64,000 nucleotides of DNA from Garcia nutans (lineage: Eukaryota > Streptophyta > Magnoliopsida > Malpighiales > Euphorbiaceae): the NCBI GenBank assembly GCA_947685225.1, contig CANTUV010000004.1, positions 12,307,001 to 12,371,000 of the forward strand, read 5' to 3'. The position numbers and the translations under genes were made by a program. Shown piece by piece: positions 47,681 to 58,060 of the stretch (the stretch's first letter is position 1; every line of letters begins with the position of its first letter). Below the pieces are notes generated by a model. It searched no databases. It worked only from the letters and a program-made list of their open reading frames with translations, and was not told the origin of the DNA.

Positions 47681-47685
47681 ATAAG
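47681..47685. repeat. Target-site duplication ATAAG of copy C, right
   Basis: Matches 35722-35726; copy F sequence (GTTGGAAGGAACATTC) resumes immediately. Confidence 0.9.
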
Positions 47686-48930
47686 GTTGGAAGGAACATT
47701 CTAATTATTTTAGTTTATCTGTGCATCCATGCATATGTACATATATGCATTGCATTACATGGCATTAATCCTTTCTGCCTCATATACCTGGAGTACAACA
47801 GTTCAAGAGCTTATGACAATCCGACCTACGCTAGTGATGTAGAATCCAGCAATGACTCAGGCGGCTTCTCACCAAAAGCAATGGAATCTAAACAGAGTAA
47901 AAAAGAAGGTGGATGAGACCCTAAATGCCATGATGGAAGAACTGAAGGTGGCCCTAGCTGAGACCATGAAAAGCCAACTGGCTACACTTTTGGGAAACAT
48001 TGTTGAAGCATTTGCTAGTACTAAGAAGCAAAAAGGCAAGGGTAAGGCTAAGGTTGGTGAAGCTACCTTTAATGATGAAAAAGTGATGATGGATGATGAT
48101 GATTAGGCTCAATATTTCCAAGATTCTCGAGATAAGAAGAAAGAAGTGAAGACTGTGGAGAAGGTAACTGTGGAAAAGACTAAAACTTCAGATGTCAAAA
48201 AGTTAATTGCTAACTTGGAGAAGAAGTTTGAGAAGAAGTTTAAAGCTGAAGAGGTATTGGAAGTGGTCAAGCTATTTGAGCAAGATGAAGAAGTTCCTTA
48301 CAAGTTCAAGATGCCTTCTTTCACTAGGTACAATGGTACAAAAAATCCTCACTTACATGTTTAGTAGTACATCACTGTTATGCAGTTTGCTAGAGCTGCC
48401 AAGGCTCAAACTCTAAGGTATTTCATGCTCTCATTGGATCCTGTTGGGCAAAACTAGTTCAACACCTTAGAGGAAAGTACCCAAAAAATTAGGATATACT
48501 GTATAAAGGCTTCATTTAGCAATATGGGTACAATGTTGAATTTGAAGTGACACTGATGAAGGTGGAAACTATTGCGCAAAAGCAAAATGAGAATTTTGTT
48601 TACTATGTGAAGAGGTAGAGAAACAAGGTTGTACTACTTAAGAAGAGACCAGATGAGTCCAACCAGATTTGAATGATAATAAGGGGTGTCCTACCTAGTA
48701 TGTGTGAATGGATGTCTCACACTATCATAAAGGATTTTAAAGATCTTCTCTAAGCTGGCTTATAGATAGAAAAATGGGAATGGGAGAAGAGCCATTTATC
48801 TACAAGAAAGAATGAGAGGGGGAATTATCAGTCTTATGGCCAGAGTACACAGAATGCAGTAGATGTCAATGCGGCAATTGTTCAAGAAAATAAAAGATAA
48901 ATTTTAGAATTGGGAAAACCTTTGTCTTGG
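47686..48930 (+). pseudogene. gag: gag pseudogene of copy F (capsid-containing type)
   Basis: Plus-strand Gag remnant continuing the leader at 34740-35726. Visible in order: N-terminal helix (about 47890-47990, LNAMMEELKVALAETMKSQL), acidic tract (48085-48105), helix region with EKKFEKKFKAEE (about 48217-48250), capsid segment with RYNGTKNPHLHV (about 48327-48362), LRYFMLSLDP, YNVEFEVTLMKVE, then FKDLL. Many in-frame stops interrupt it, several at Gln and Trp codons. Near 48610-48650 it keeps an 11-codon stretch that copy E lacks. It ends at 48930, where the next LTR begins, before the zinc knuckle. Confidence 0.75.
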
Positions 48931-51162
48931 TGTAGACCCTTAATTTTTGACCCAGTCCGGCCCAATATATTTTGTTTAGTCTAAAATAACTTTTGTGTTG
49001 TCTAATATATTTTAATTGGTCCAAAATGATTTTTGTTATATTAATTAAATAATTTTTGCTTTATTATTTAATTTTTATTAATAAAAAATAAAAATAAACA
49101 AATCAAAATAAAAAATAAAAAATAAAAATAAAAATCGACGATGGAAAAATCGGCGACGAAAAAATAATTGCCGAAAATTCCAGCGCGGGCTTGGCCGTGG
49201 GTCATTTCGCAAATAGCTTTGCCATTTCGCTCACAGAAAAATCCTATTTCGCCCGCAGGCCTATTCCCCATCCCCTGCCGCAGCCAACTGCGGCAGATTC
49301 TTTTGCCAGCGCAATTTTTCCTGCGATAAATTTTTCGATGCAAATTTTCCAAAACCTAATACAATTAGGTTTTGGTTTCCTTTTCTTATTAAATATTGTA
49401 TGCCATGAGTAACTAGGAAAAAACCATAAAAAAACCTCTATAAATAACAACACAAAAGGGAGGAAAAGGAATGAGAATTGGGGGGACGAAAATTGACAAA
49501 GTTGAAACCGAATCTATGAAGGAAAGCAGTGGAACCAAGCTGATTTTGCGAGAGAGCTGAAAAACAATTCAAGCAATTCATCAAAGGCATCAACTTCCTT
49601 TGTTTTTGTTGATCCAAGAAGCAATTTTTTGGGTGTAACTCACGAACTAAGGTTTGAGCTCTTAAATTATTTTTTTGTTTTTTCACAGCATCTTAGATTA
49701 TACAATTTGATCTTTCAAAATCAAAAATCCCAAAACTTTAATTTAGTTTTTCTAAAGTTAAAACCCTTATTTCGTTGGTTTATTTTCCAAAAGACATAAA
49801 ATTGTTACTTTTATTTCTTCAAAACTCCAAAACCCTAATTGAACATGTTTTTCAACAAAACTAAAATTTGATTATGTTTCTTTCTAAAAGCTTCAAAAAA
49901 AATTTTTTTTTTTGCTTTATAAACTTTAAATCGTTTGTTTATTTTCTTAAACTTCATGAAAATTGAAAATTGTCTTTCCAAATCCTAAAATAAATTCATT
50001 ACCCGAAACCCTAATTCAAAAGCTTTAAAACCCTAATTAAATTCCAAAACTCAAAATAGTAAACCCTAACCCCTTTAAAACCTTAAACCCTAATTTTTAT
50101 AAATCCTAATTCTTTAAAACTTTAAAAATTCAAATAAACATAATTTTACACAGTAAGCTCAAAATAACAATTCATTAACCGTGAATCACTAAACTTAATA
50201 TTTTAAAGTGTCCAAACCCTAGTTTCATGATTTCACCATTCAAACCTTAATTTGTTTAATTAAAATGTCTTACCAACATTTTAAAACATAAAATCCTTAA
50301 TTTATTTTAATTCTTTAAAAGTTATAGTAGCTTAAACTTATGAAAATCCAAAACCCTAAACATATGAAATAAAGAACCCTAAATGGAAACAGTAGCTATA
50401 ATTTAGATTTTTATTTGCTTTATTCAAATCTATATTTGATTATGCTTTGATTTATTTTATATGCTTTAATTTATTTAAGTTCAATACTTGATTTATTTAA
50501 TTTATCATGAATGGATGTTTACTTTCTATTGATATTTAATGAATGATTTATTTATGATGAATGATTATTTACTTTTATTAATTTATTTAGATTTCCAAAT
50601 ATTGTAAGAGGTATGTTTCCACTTAGTGGGTGCCTCATTGGTTAAATATCATGTAATTTAAATTGTTTTTCTATTTTAGAACTAATGTAAGGGGCATGTT
50701 TCTACCTTTCGGTGGGTGTCCTATTTAGGCATGTGATGTAAGGACATGTTTCCATCTTCAGTTGGGTGTCCATTTATTTGTTTTGCTTGGACCTTGCTTT
50801 AATTTTAAATATATTGATGCTTTCTTTTAATTATTGTGTGTAATATGGATAATGTTGTTATATTTAAGAATTTTATAATATTAAGACCTGTAAAGGAGGC
50901 CGGTTCCAATGAACTGGGCGTTGTGGGGGTGCTGGGCCATTTCTCACCTTCCCCACACGTACCCAACTTTTCGAACCCATTAAGGGGTTGGGGATTCCTT
51001 AGGAATAGAGTGATCCACCCCTTTCTTTTTTCCCAGCCCGTCCGGGTGGTGACTCCATTTTCTCCAGACTTAGGTTCGTGTTCTCTAAGGCCCCGAGCCT
51101 AAACAATGCCGAAGTCGCAAGAACCATTCCACCGGGAGAGGGGGCGAAAATCCCCGCTTATA
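48931..51162 (+). repeat. 5' LTR of copy E (type II)
   Basis: 2,232 bases, TGTAGACCCTT to CCCCGCTTATA, followed one base later by an intact primer site. It was inserted into copy F gag; the left flank is CTTGG, but the far end of copy E is not identified, so the duplication cannot be tested. TATA box at 49438-49446; GC-rich block about 49140-49330. Confidence 0.88.
49438..49446 (+). promoter_or_regulatory. TATA box of the copy E LTR
   Basis: CTATAAATA, conserved across the long family 1 LTRs; transcription would be expected to begin about 30 bases downstream, near 49470. Confidence 0.65.
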
Positions 51163-51163
51163 G

Positions 51164-51180
51164 TGGCGACTCCACTGGGG
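51164..51180 (+). promoter_or_regulatory. Primer-binding site of copy E, intact
   Basis: TGGCGACTCCACTGGGG directly inside the LTR. Ogre/Tat elements are reported to use tRNA-Arg, and this sequence fits that assignment; the exact tRNA was not checked. Confidence 0.8.
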
Positions 51181-52177
51181 ATAAGAGAAGTTGATTCCGT
51201 TGGTCTTTATATTATTCTATTCTTTCTTATAATGATATTATCCATTGCATCATATTAGATTGCATCATGTACGTGAGTTAGGACGCCTATGTTACCCGTG
51301 TTATTTTATGTAAGGAATACCATACTTTCACTCAAGGTATGGAGATCAAGCATGGCATAACCACTCATAGCCTAGTACCATTTGGTATATACTTGCTATG
51401 GGAACCTAAACCTTTTTAACCCAAAGACTAAAGCTCATGTAATTGGCCTAGTTACTTTCCTTAGGTTTTTACCCCAAATGCATGTTGTTTGACTATGGTT
51501 AATTCATCTTGGCTTAAATCATGGCTTATTTGGTTTGTTCTTTTTTCTAATATGACCTAAGTATATTGTAAGCTCAACTTTTCTTTAAAGTCCAAAAGAC
51601 CAAACCTATTTTCAAAATTTTTCAAGATGATCTTTGGACATAAGACTTTTCTAAAAACAAATCCAAAATTCTTTGGCCCATGGCCCAAATACTAAGCCCA
51701 AAATCCATTTTTCTAAAATCTTTTATAATGGGTTTAGAAATAAAGCTATTTTCACCCAACCTTTTCTTACAAAGAGCTTGCGAAAATATTTAGGTCAATT
51801 ATGAAATACCAAAAATCAATTGTGGGCCTAGTTTACACTAAGAATAAATTAACCATGGCCTTGTTTTTGGCATGAATCATTAGTTAACTTTTTCAAGTGA
51901 GAAATCTATCTATAATAAAACTCTTAATTTAGTTTTAATCCAATGTAGCATAAAAGCTACTATAGTTGGTTGAATGGATTAAAACCTAATTAATGGGAAT
52001 TATTATAAACTGATTTCCATTCTTGAAAATATAACTATTGGTTGAAACGTCCAAGGGAATTATTCGAAAGCAAGATACCCCATGTTGGTATTTTGTTAAT
52101 CATATACCTAGGAAAAGAGACTCGCCATTCATGTGTGGATGTTATAAGGTTGGAAGGAACGTCCTATTTGTCTTTGT
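51181..52177 (+). other. 5' leader of copy E
   Basis: About 1 kb without a recognised gene. A 61-residue frame at 52042-52227 (KRPRELFESKIPHVGIL) has a counterpart joined to gag in copy C (42440-42718), but there is no other support for translation. Confidence 0.6.
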
Positions 52178-53323
52178 TTGTTGATTGTTTATGCATACAT
52201 GCATACATTTGCATCTCATATCATTGATCCTCTCTGGATAAGAGCCTTGGATTACGATAGTTCAAAAGCTTACAACAATCTGACCTATGCCGGAGATGAG
52301 GTATCTAGCAACGACTCAATCACTTGCTCACCAAAAACAATGGATCTCGAACAAATTCAAAGAATGGTGGATGATGCCCTCAATGCCAAAATGAAAGAAA
52401 TAAAAGAGGCCCTAGCTGAGACCATGAAGAACCAACTAGCTGCAATCTTAGAGAATCATGCCGAGGTATCTGCTAGCACTAAGAAGCTAAGGGACAAAGG
52501 GAAGACTAAAGTTGGTGAAGTGGTTTTTAATGATGAAAAAGTGATCATTGATGACGATGATGATTGGGCTCAATACTACCAAGATATTCAAGAGAAGAAG
52601 AAAGAACCGAAGGTTGTTGAGAAAGCCACTATTGAAAAAATCGAGACATCCGATGTTGAAAAGATGATTGCTGATTTAGAAAAGAAATTTGAGAAGAAGC
52701 TGAAAACCGAAGAGATGTCCGAGATCGATAAACTATTTGAACAAGATGAAGAAGTCCCGTACAAGTTCAAGATGCCATCCTTTGCAAAGTACAATGGCAC
52801 CGAAAACTCTAAGGTGAAGCAGTATATCACTGCCATGCAGTCTGCCCGAGCTACTAAGGCTCAAACTCTAAGGTACTTCATGCTCTCATTGGACCTTGTT
52901 GTCCAAAATTGGTTCAATACCTTAGATGATGGAACACAAAAGAGTTGGGATCTGCTTTACAAAGCCTTCATCCAACAATATGGGTATAATGTCGAGATGG
53001 AAGTTACCTTAATGGAAGTTGAGTCCATTAGGCAAAGGCTAGATGAGAATTTTATGGACTATGTCAAGAAAAGGCCCGATGAATCCGATCAAATAAGGAT
53101 GATAGTAAGAGGGGTGTTGCCTAGTCTTTGTGAGAGGATGTCTCATACACTCATCCGTGACTTCAAAGATCTTCTCCAAGCTGGTTTGCAAATTGAAGAA
53201 AGGGAAAGGGAGAAGAGCCGTTTTGCAACAAAAAGGAATAAGAAAGGGAGCTATCAATCTGGTAGCCAAAGCATGCAAAAGGCCATCGGTGTTAATGCTA
53301 CTAACCAAGGAATGAGGAGATAA
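52178..53323 (+). CDS. gag: Gag polyprotein of copy E, N-terminal and capsid part
   Basis: 381 residues. Gag would assemble the particle that carries the element RNA. An acidic tract (about 125-129) follows an N-terminal helix region (58-92). Charged helices (140-190) precede a Tat-like capsid region (about 200-340) with KYNGTENSKVKQYITAM, LRYFMLSLDL, WDLLYKAFIQQYGYN and LIRDFKDLLQAGLQIEE. A basic stretch ends the frame. A single in-frame TAA (53321-53323) separates it from the knuckle part at 53345. Compared with copy F it lacks 11 codons after DYVKK (near 53070), and compared with A and F a few residues after YNGTEN. The first ATG is assumed as start; a later ATG (codon 8) is possible. No pol follows. 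Confidence 0.75.
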   Translation: MLIVYAYMHTFASHIIDPLWIRALDYDSSKAYNNLTYAGDEVSSNDSITCSPKTMDLEQIQRMVDDALNAKMKEIKEALAETMKNQLAAILENHAEVSASTKKLRDKGKTKVGEVVFNDEKVIIDDDDDWAQYYQDIQEKKKEPKVVEKATIEKIETSDVEKMIADLEKKFEKKLKTEEMSEIDKLFEQDEEVPYKFKMPSFAKYNGTENSKVKQYITAMQSARATKAQTLRYFMLSLDLVVQNWFNTLDDGTQKSWDLLYKAFIQQYGYNVEMEVTLMEVESIRQRLDENFMDYVKKRPDESDQIRMIVRGVLPSLCERMSHTLIRDFKDLLQAGLQIEEREREKSRFATKRNKKGSYQSGSQSMQKAIGVNATNQGMRR

Positions 53324-53734
53324 TTTTCAAAATTAAGAAAACCAATGTCTTGGGTTCTCAATAAGCTTCAAAGAAAGGGATTGTTACAACCCTTAAATCC
53401 TCGTCCTTTGCCTAACCATGTCCCACCTAATTTTGACACCAAAGCATTTTGTCAGTTTCACCAAATGCAAGGGCATGACATGGATAGATGTGTGAGGTTG
53501 CAACATGAGATCCAAAATCTAAATGATAATGGGAAGCTACCTGAGCCCAACAAGCCACACACCAAAGACAACCCATTACCAAAGTTTAATAGGGTACCAC
53601 CACCGGCAACCTTCATGATTGGAGGAGGTTTGCATGAGGATTTTGTCATGTCTTCTTTACAGGATGTGGGTGGAGAAGCAACCAAAGAAGAAGAGGCATT
53701 TGTCAAAATTGAACAAGCTATGATGGGTGGATAA
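53324..53734 (+). CDS. gag: Gag polyprotein of copy E, C-terminal zinc-knuckle part
   Basis: Continues the gag frame after the TAA at 53321; the first ATG is at 53345. Residues 36-49 from that ATG (FCQFHQMQGHDMDRC) give C36-x2-H39-x4-H44-x4-C49, a knuckle of the pattern seen at the Gag C-terminus in Ogre/Tat elements. A proline-rich stretch (NPLPKFNRVPPPATFM) and an acidic tail follow. All zinc ligands are intact, unlike copies A and C. Nothing resembling protease follows before the family 2 insertion at 53847. Confidence 0.7.
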   Translation, partial: FSKLRKPMSWVLNKLQRKGLLQPLNPRPLPNHVPPNFDTKAFCQFHQMQGHDMDRCVRLQHEIQNLNDNGKLPEPNKPHTKDNPLPKFNRVPPPATFMIGGGLHEDFVMSSLQDVGGEATKEEEAFVKIEQAMMGG

Positions 53735-53846
53735 ATAACAATTTGTGTTGTCAATAGGTTTTGAGATTCAAGTGATAGTGATGATGATATTGTACTCAAG
53801 AAGGAGGAATGGACTTGGTCTGAGCCCAAAGAAGACGAGGTGATGA
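53735..53846 (+). other. Copy E sequence downstream of gag
   Basis: Short stretch with coding-like text (EEEWTWSEPKEDEV) in another frame. It resembles 63850-63910 (DDESETKEGGWTSKSEVE), the sequence beyond the family 2 element. Confidence 0.5.
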
Positions 53847-54539
53847 TGTAACACCCCTATATCCCGTATACGTACATAGCATGCTATTACGATCATAATA
53901 TACGTATACTGAATATAGAAATATCACAGATTACTAAACAAATGACTCACTTCTTTTATAATCATATGAGCAAATTTAAAACATTTAAAAAATTTTATAA
54001 AACACAATAAATAAAAAGTTTATTGTAAACACAGCGGAAAATATAACAAATATTTACAAATACATATACATCAAAACTCAAGTTTTACAAAAACATAAAA
54101 TATATACATGTTTGGCAGTATGACTTCGATCTTTAAGCTTCACTATCAACACCATCGGATCTAGACTCTACTCGGCCTAGAGGAACTCTCTGGTTCTTCC
54201 CTGTTACCTGCGCGATAAATCATAATCGCGCTAAGCCAACAACTTAGTGTTACAAACTATAATAATATTATGTTTTGATGCAATGCCAATGTCACACAAT
54301 CAATTCCATACACCATTCACAAGAAATGTATACTTCAATATCTTACTTTGCTTAAGATCATATCAAACATTTATTCTCAACAAAATACTGATGCAATATC
54401 AACAATCTCTATATTCATTGGTTTCACCATTCAAGAATCACATTGAAACAAAGACAAGCATGGGCCCAAAAGACACTAATATGCCATTCAACTTTCAGAG
54501 TTAATGTTTTGGTTTAATTATCACATTTATCATTATCCC

Positions 54540-54780
54540 AACTAGGCTTCAAGGATTTTTGTTCAACCAAGCTTCAAGGGGAACAAAGCATGCTAAGTAT
54601 CAACCCAACTTGGCTTCAAGAACCAAATCCAACCTAGCTTCAAGGGTTGTAACATCTCAATTAGGCTTCAAGGACTAGATCCAACCAAGCTTCAAGGGGA
54701 GTAAAACATGTTAAACTTCAACCCAACTTTGCTTCAAGGATCAAGCCCAACCGAACTTCAAGAGATTGTTACTAATAGGC
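54540..54780. repeat. Short repeats within the left LTR
   Basis: About ten degenerate ~25-bp units such as CCCAACTTGGCTTCAAGGAT and CCAACCAAGCTTCAAGGGG. They occupy the place where LTR2 has GTGAAAAGACCAGGTC units and 33885-34138 has GTAACAG units. Confidence 0.8.
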
Positions 54781-56172
54781 ATGCCACCAACAACAAAACT
54801 CTAAAAATGAATAACACATTAGACACACAATTGATTTATTATTTCATTATCAATTCCATTCTCAATTCTCATCATCATTTAGGCAAACATGCCCCACTTA
54901 TTTCAATTGAATCATCTTAACCAATCACAATGGCCTCACATTTCATTTGAATCATCATAGTCAATCACAATTGTTTTGCATCTTATCTCAAATCACATTA
55001 GAGCAATTCATCATATCTTTCACATGTCATATTGCATTTCATTATATCTCAATTCATTATTCAAGTGTACACAACCAATTGTCTTAACATGCATTTTACA
55101 TGCTCATCACAACATTCACATTATACCAACATAACATTATTAATATGCATCAACAATGCATTAGTTTTCTTAACACATTTACAAACAAGTGTGTGTTAAG
55201 CCTCAACATCATATAAATGTATGCAATAATGTAGTTTGTACTTACCTCAAGAACACTCACACAACTCTATACTCTTCTTCTTCCAAGAGTTCTTCACTTC
55301 TTAAATAAGGGCAAATCACTTTCTTCCAAAACCTAATCCAAAAATGATACAATACATGAATTCCAATACAATTTATCACTTATTAATCTCATCTTAGACC
55401 TTTAGATCACAAATTATAACTCAACACCACATATTAGAGCCCACGGCCGTGGCCACCCCAACCCCCACGGGCGTGGGGTAGAAAACAATTCTGCCCAATT
55501 TGTTCAACACCCCCACGGCCATGGCATCTAAGGGCCACGGGCGTGGCATCCAAGATGCTACTGCCTTCGACCAAAATCACATATTCTAGGTTTACAACTC
55601 CAACAAACACAAACAACATGAAGATCTATGAAAATAATTGATCAAACTCAAGTTAAACATCACTTACCACATCAAAACCCTAAAGCCAACATCACTCTTA
55701 CTCTTTCAATACCATCATCAATTTAACTTCTTATCTTAAAATCAATTTCAATACTTATAAACACACCACAAACAACCCTAATCATACCATCAACAACAAT
55801 TCATCAACCTCAAACACAACTTCAAAAAGAACAAAGGAAATTAAGAGAGAGAACTTACCAAAATTGATGGAACTTCACAAATATCCAACTTAATCACTTG
55901 AATTTTCCTTAAATTTGATCTTAGAACTCAAAACCTTCCGCTTGCTCCCTTGTCTTGATGATGTCCGGCCACCAAAGGAGAAGAAAAGAAAATGAAGAAA
56001 CAAAGTCAAACTTTTCATCTCTTTAAACCTCCATCAAGCATTCCAAAATAAGAAATTACCTAAATACCCTCTTCTTATTTGTTTTAACTTCCTTTCACTT
56101 ACATGCCCTTTTTAGTAATTTCATAATTAACAAAATAAATATCTTCTTGCTTTGAACATCCATTTGATTTGT

Positions 56173-56210
56173 GTATATGTTATATATATTTCCATATATA
56201 CAACATATAC
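56173..56210. repeat. Conserved hairpin in the left LTR
   Basis: GTATATGTTATATATAT and ATATATACAACATATAC arms with one mismatch; counterpart of 13920-13957 and 63565-63602. Confidence 0.8.
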
Positions 56211-56315
56211 ACTCTCTTTTAAATTCTTTTCTCTTTCCAATTACACATATACATTTTAATTCAAATAAAACAATAATTATATCAAAACTCCTAGGGCATA
56301 CTTTGGGATATTACA

Positions 56316-56328
56316 ATTCTCCCCCTCT
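56316..56328 (-). promoter_or_regulatory. Polypurine tract of the family 2 element
   Basis: Minus strand AGAGGGGGAGAAT directly upstream of the LTR start TGTAATATCCC; expected position of the second-strand primer. Confidence 0.85.
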
Positions 56329-56361
56329 AAAAAGAAATTTCGTCCTCAAAATTACCTGATA

Positions 56362-56607
56362 TTATGTCTGAAACAGTTGAGGATACTGATCTTGCATTGC
56401 TTGCTCGCTCTCCCAAGTTGCCTCTTCTCTCCCACGATTCTTCCATAGAACCTTCACTAATGGCACTTTCTTATTCCTCAACTCTTTCACTTCATGTGCC
56501 AAAATAGCAACTGGTTCTTCTTCAAATGTCAAATTCGGACTCACTTCAATGGATTCAACTGGATGGATCTTATATATACCTTCGCAACATAGAAACATGG
56601 AATACAT
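56362..56607 (-). CDS. pol: Integrase C-terminal / chromodomain-like fragment
   Basis: 81 residues carrying the end of the polyprotein: IHPVESIEVSPNLTFEEEPV, then VPLVKVLWKNRGREEATWE. In chromoviruses this region is a chromodomain that guides integration to chromatin; the EEATWE end is typical. A frameshift near 56610 separates it from the integrase core, and the joining segment is shorter than usual. Without the upstream frame it would not be made, so it is a pseudogene fragment. Confidence 0.7.
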   Translation of the reverse strand: MYSMFLCCEGIYKIHPVESIEVSPNLTFEEEPVAILAHEVKELRNKKVPLVKVLWKNRGREEATWESEQAMQDQYPQLFQT

Positions 56608-56615
56608 TATGGATT

Positions 56616-57392
56616 CTATCCATAAGCAACTGGCCCAACTCTTTCCAAGACTTCATACGGTCCAATGAAACGAGGACTCAGCTTCCCTCTTCGACCAAAT
56701 CTCAATATTTTTTTCCAAGGAGACACTTTCAAAAATACTTTATCTCTAATATCAAACTCTATGTCTCTCCTCTTCATATCTGAATAAGACTTCTGTCGAT
56801 CTGAAGCTGCTTTCAACCGATCCTGAATTATCTTCACTTTCTCTTCAGTTTCTTTAACCAAATCAGGACCAATTAACTTGCCCTCTCCAATTTCATTCCA
56901 GCATAAAGGCATTCTACATCTTCTACCATACAATGCCTCAAATGGTGCCATACCAATACTGGATTGATGGCTGTTGTTGTAAGCAAATTCCACAAGTGGT
57001 AAAAATCTGTCCCAACTTCCAAAGAAATCAATGACACAGCTTCTCAACATATCCTCAATAATCTGTATCACTCTCTCTGACTGCCCATCTGTCTGTGGAT
57101 GAAAAGCAGTACTAAAGTGTAACCGAGAACCCAATGCATTATGTAAACTCTTCCAAAACCTCGAAGTAAACCGGGGGTCTCGATCAGACACTAAAGAAAT
57201 TGGGACTCCATGCAATTTCACTATCTCACTGATATATAGCTCAGCCAACCTTTCAAGAGAATAGTCCATTCTAACAGGAAGGAAATGAGCTATCTTTGTC
57301 AACCGATCAACAATCACCCAAATAGCATCATACTTCTTCTCAGTCAATGGCAAATCAGATACAAAATCCATTGTTATTCTCTCCCATTCCAT
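56616..57392 (-). CDS. pol: Integrase catalytic core fragment
   Basis: 258 residues. Integrase would join element DNA to the host chromosome. The DDE residues are all present: D9 (TMDFVSDLP), D70 (LVSDRDPRF) and E106 (HPQTDGQSERV), with the D-x35-E spacing. A further conserved stretch is YNNSHQSSIGMAPFEALYGR. The GPY-like motif (FIGPYEVLERVGPVAY) is near the end, followed by a stop. The frame is offset from the zinc-binding part (57374-57628) by a one-base loss near 57390, in the PEW...WERI stretch. Confidence 0.85.
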   Translation of the reverse strand: MEWERITMDFVSDLPLTEKKYDAIWVIVDRLTKIAHFLPVRMDYSLERLAELYISEIVKLHGVPISLVSDRDPRFTSRFWKSLHNALGSRLHFSTAFHPQTDGQSERVIQIIEDMLRSCVIDFFGSWDRFLPLVEFAYNNSHQSSIGMAPFEALYGRRCRMPLCWNEIGEGKLIGPDLVKETEEKVKIIQDRLKAASDRQKSYSDMKRRDIEFDIRDKVFLKVSPWKKILRFGRRGKLSPRFIGPYEVLERVGPVAYG

Positions 57393-57628
57393 TCAGGCAC
57401 TGTTAAAGGTTGAAGTAACCCTGTTGGAACTTGATGCTCAGCTTTCACCCTCTGACAAGTGAGACATTTGGACACAAATTCCGCTATGTCTCTCTTCATA
57501 CCAGACCACCAATAGTGCTGTTTCAAATCATGGTACATCTTTGTACTACTCGGATGCATAACAAAAACCGATTGGTGTGCTTCCTCTAAAATGATCTTTC
57601 TCAAACCATCATCATCAGGTACACACAA
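57374..57628 (-). CDS. pol: Integrase zinc-binding (HHCC) fragment
   Basis: 84 residues of the integrase N-terminal domain: H18, H25, C55 and C58 (AHQSVFVMHP ... SKCLTCQRVK) form the HHCC site. It is in frame with the RNase H part but separated from it by a TGA at 57674-57676, and it has no ATG of its own. It runs out of frame at VPEWNGRE, overlapping the start of the core fragment. Confidence 0.8.
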   Translation of the reverse strand: MCVPDDDGLRKIILEEAHQSVFVMHPSSTKMYHDLKQHYWWSGMKRDIAEFVSKCLTCQRVKAEHQVPTGLLQPLTVPEWNGRE

Positions 57629-57673
57629 CCTATCCTTGAACCAAAGGCTACCATCACTTTTTACATAGAAATC

Positions 57674-58054
57674 TCAGCTCTCCCCCTTTTGGCAATCTGA
57701 TACAATCTTCTGAATTTTCTTATCAGCCAATTGAGCCTTCTTTATCTGATCCAACAATACTGGTCTCAACTGCAGCTGAGCCAATAATGCACCATCATCA
57801 CATACTTCAAAACTAGCATGCAAAGCTCTCAACTCAATAAGCAACGAGAGCGAATACACAGCCAAACCTGCTAAAGACTTCCTACTCAAAGCATCAGCAA
57901 CTACATTGGCCTTACCAGGATGATAATCAATTAAACAGTCATAGTCTTTAATCAGTTCTAACCATCGCCTTTGCCGAAGATTTAGCTCCTTCTGAACACC
58001 CAAATATTTCAAACTTTTATGATCCGTAAAGATAAAACATTTCTCCCCATACAA
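57674..58054 (-). CDS. pol: RNase H C-terminal part and connection to integrase
   Basis: 126 residues continuing the RNase H domain: FIFTDHKSLKYL holds the third conserved Asp region, and LIDYHPGKANVVADALSRK is the usual RNase H end. It is in the same frame as 58061-60031, separated by one TGA (58061-58063) where relatives have Arg in the ALKIWRHYLYG motif. It ends at a second TGA (57674-57676). Confidence 0.82.
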   Translation of the reverse strand: MYGEKCFIFTDHKSLKYLGVQKELNLRQRRWLELIKDYDCLIDYHPGKANVVADALSRKSLAGLAVYSLSLLIELRALHASFEVCDDGALLAQLQLRPVLLDQIKKAQLADKKIQKIVSDCQKGES

Positions 58055-58060
58055 GTAATG

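Larger units (their letters stand above)
53847..56315 (-). repeat. Left (3') LTR of the family 2 element
   Basis: 2,469 bases, TGTAACACCCC to GGGATATTACA on the plus strand. It contains a block of CTTCAAGG-type repeats (about 54540-54780), palindromic CCACGGCCGTGG-like motifs (55438-55560) and the hairpin (56173-56210). Confidence 0.9.

Noticed and set aside
51164..51180. Possible tRNA gene fragment
   Set aside because: Only the 17-18 bases matching a tRNA 3' end are present, directly inside an LTR; this is a primer-binding site.
55434..55619. 61-residue minus frame in the left LTR
   Set aside because: It overlaps the palindromic CCACG repeats, has no known motif and is not conserved in the right LTR.
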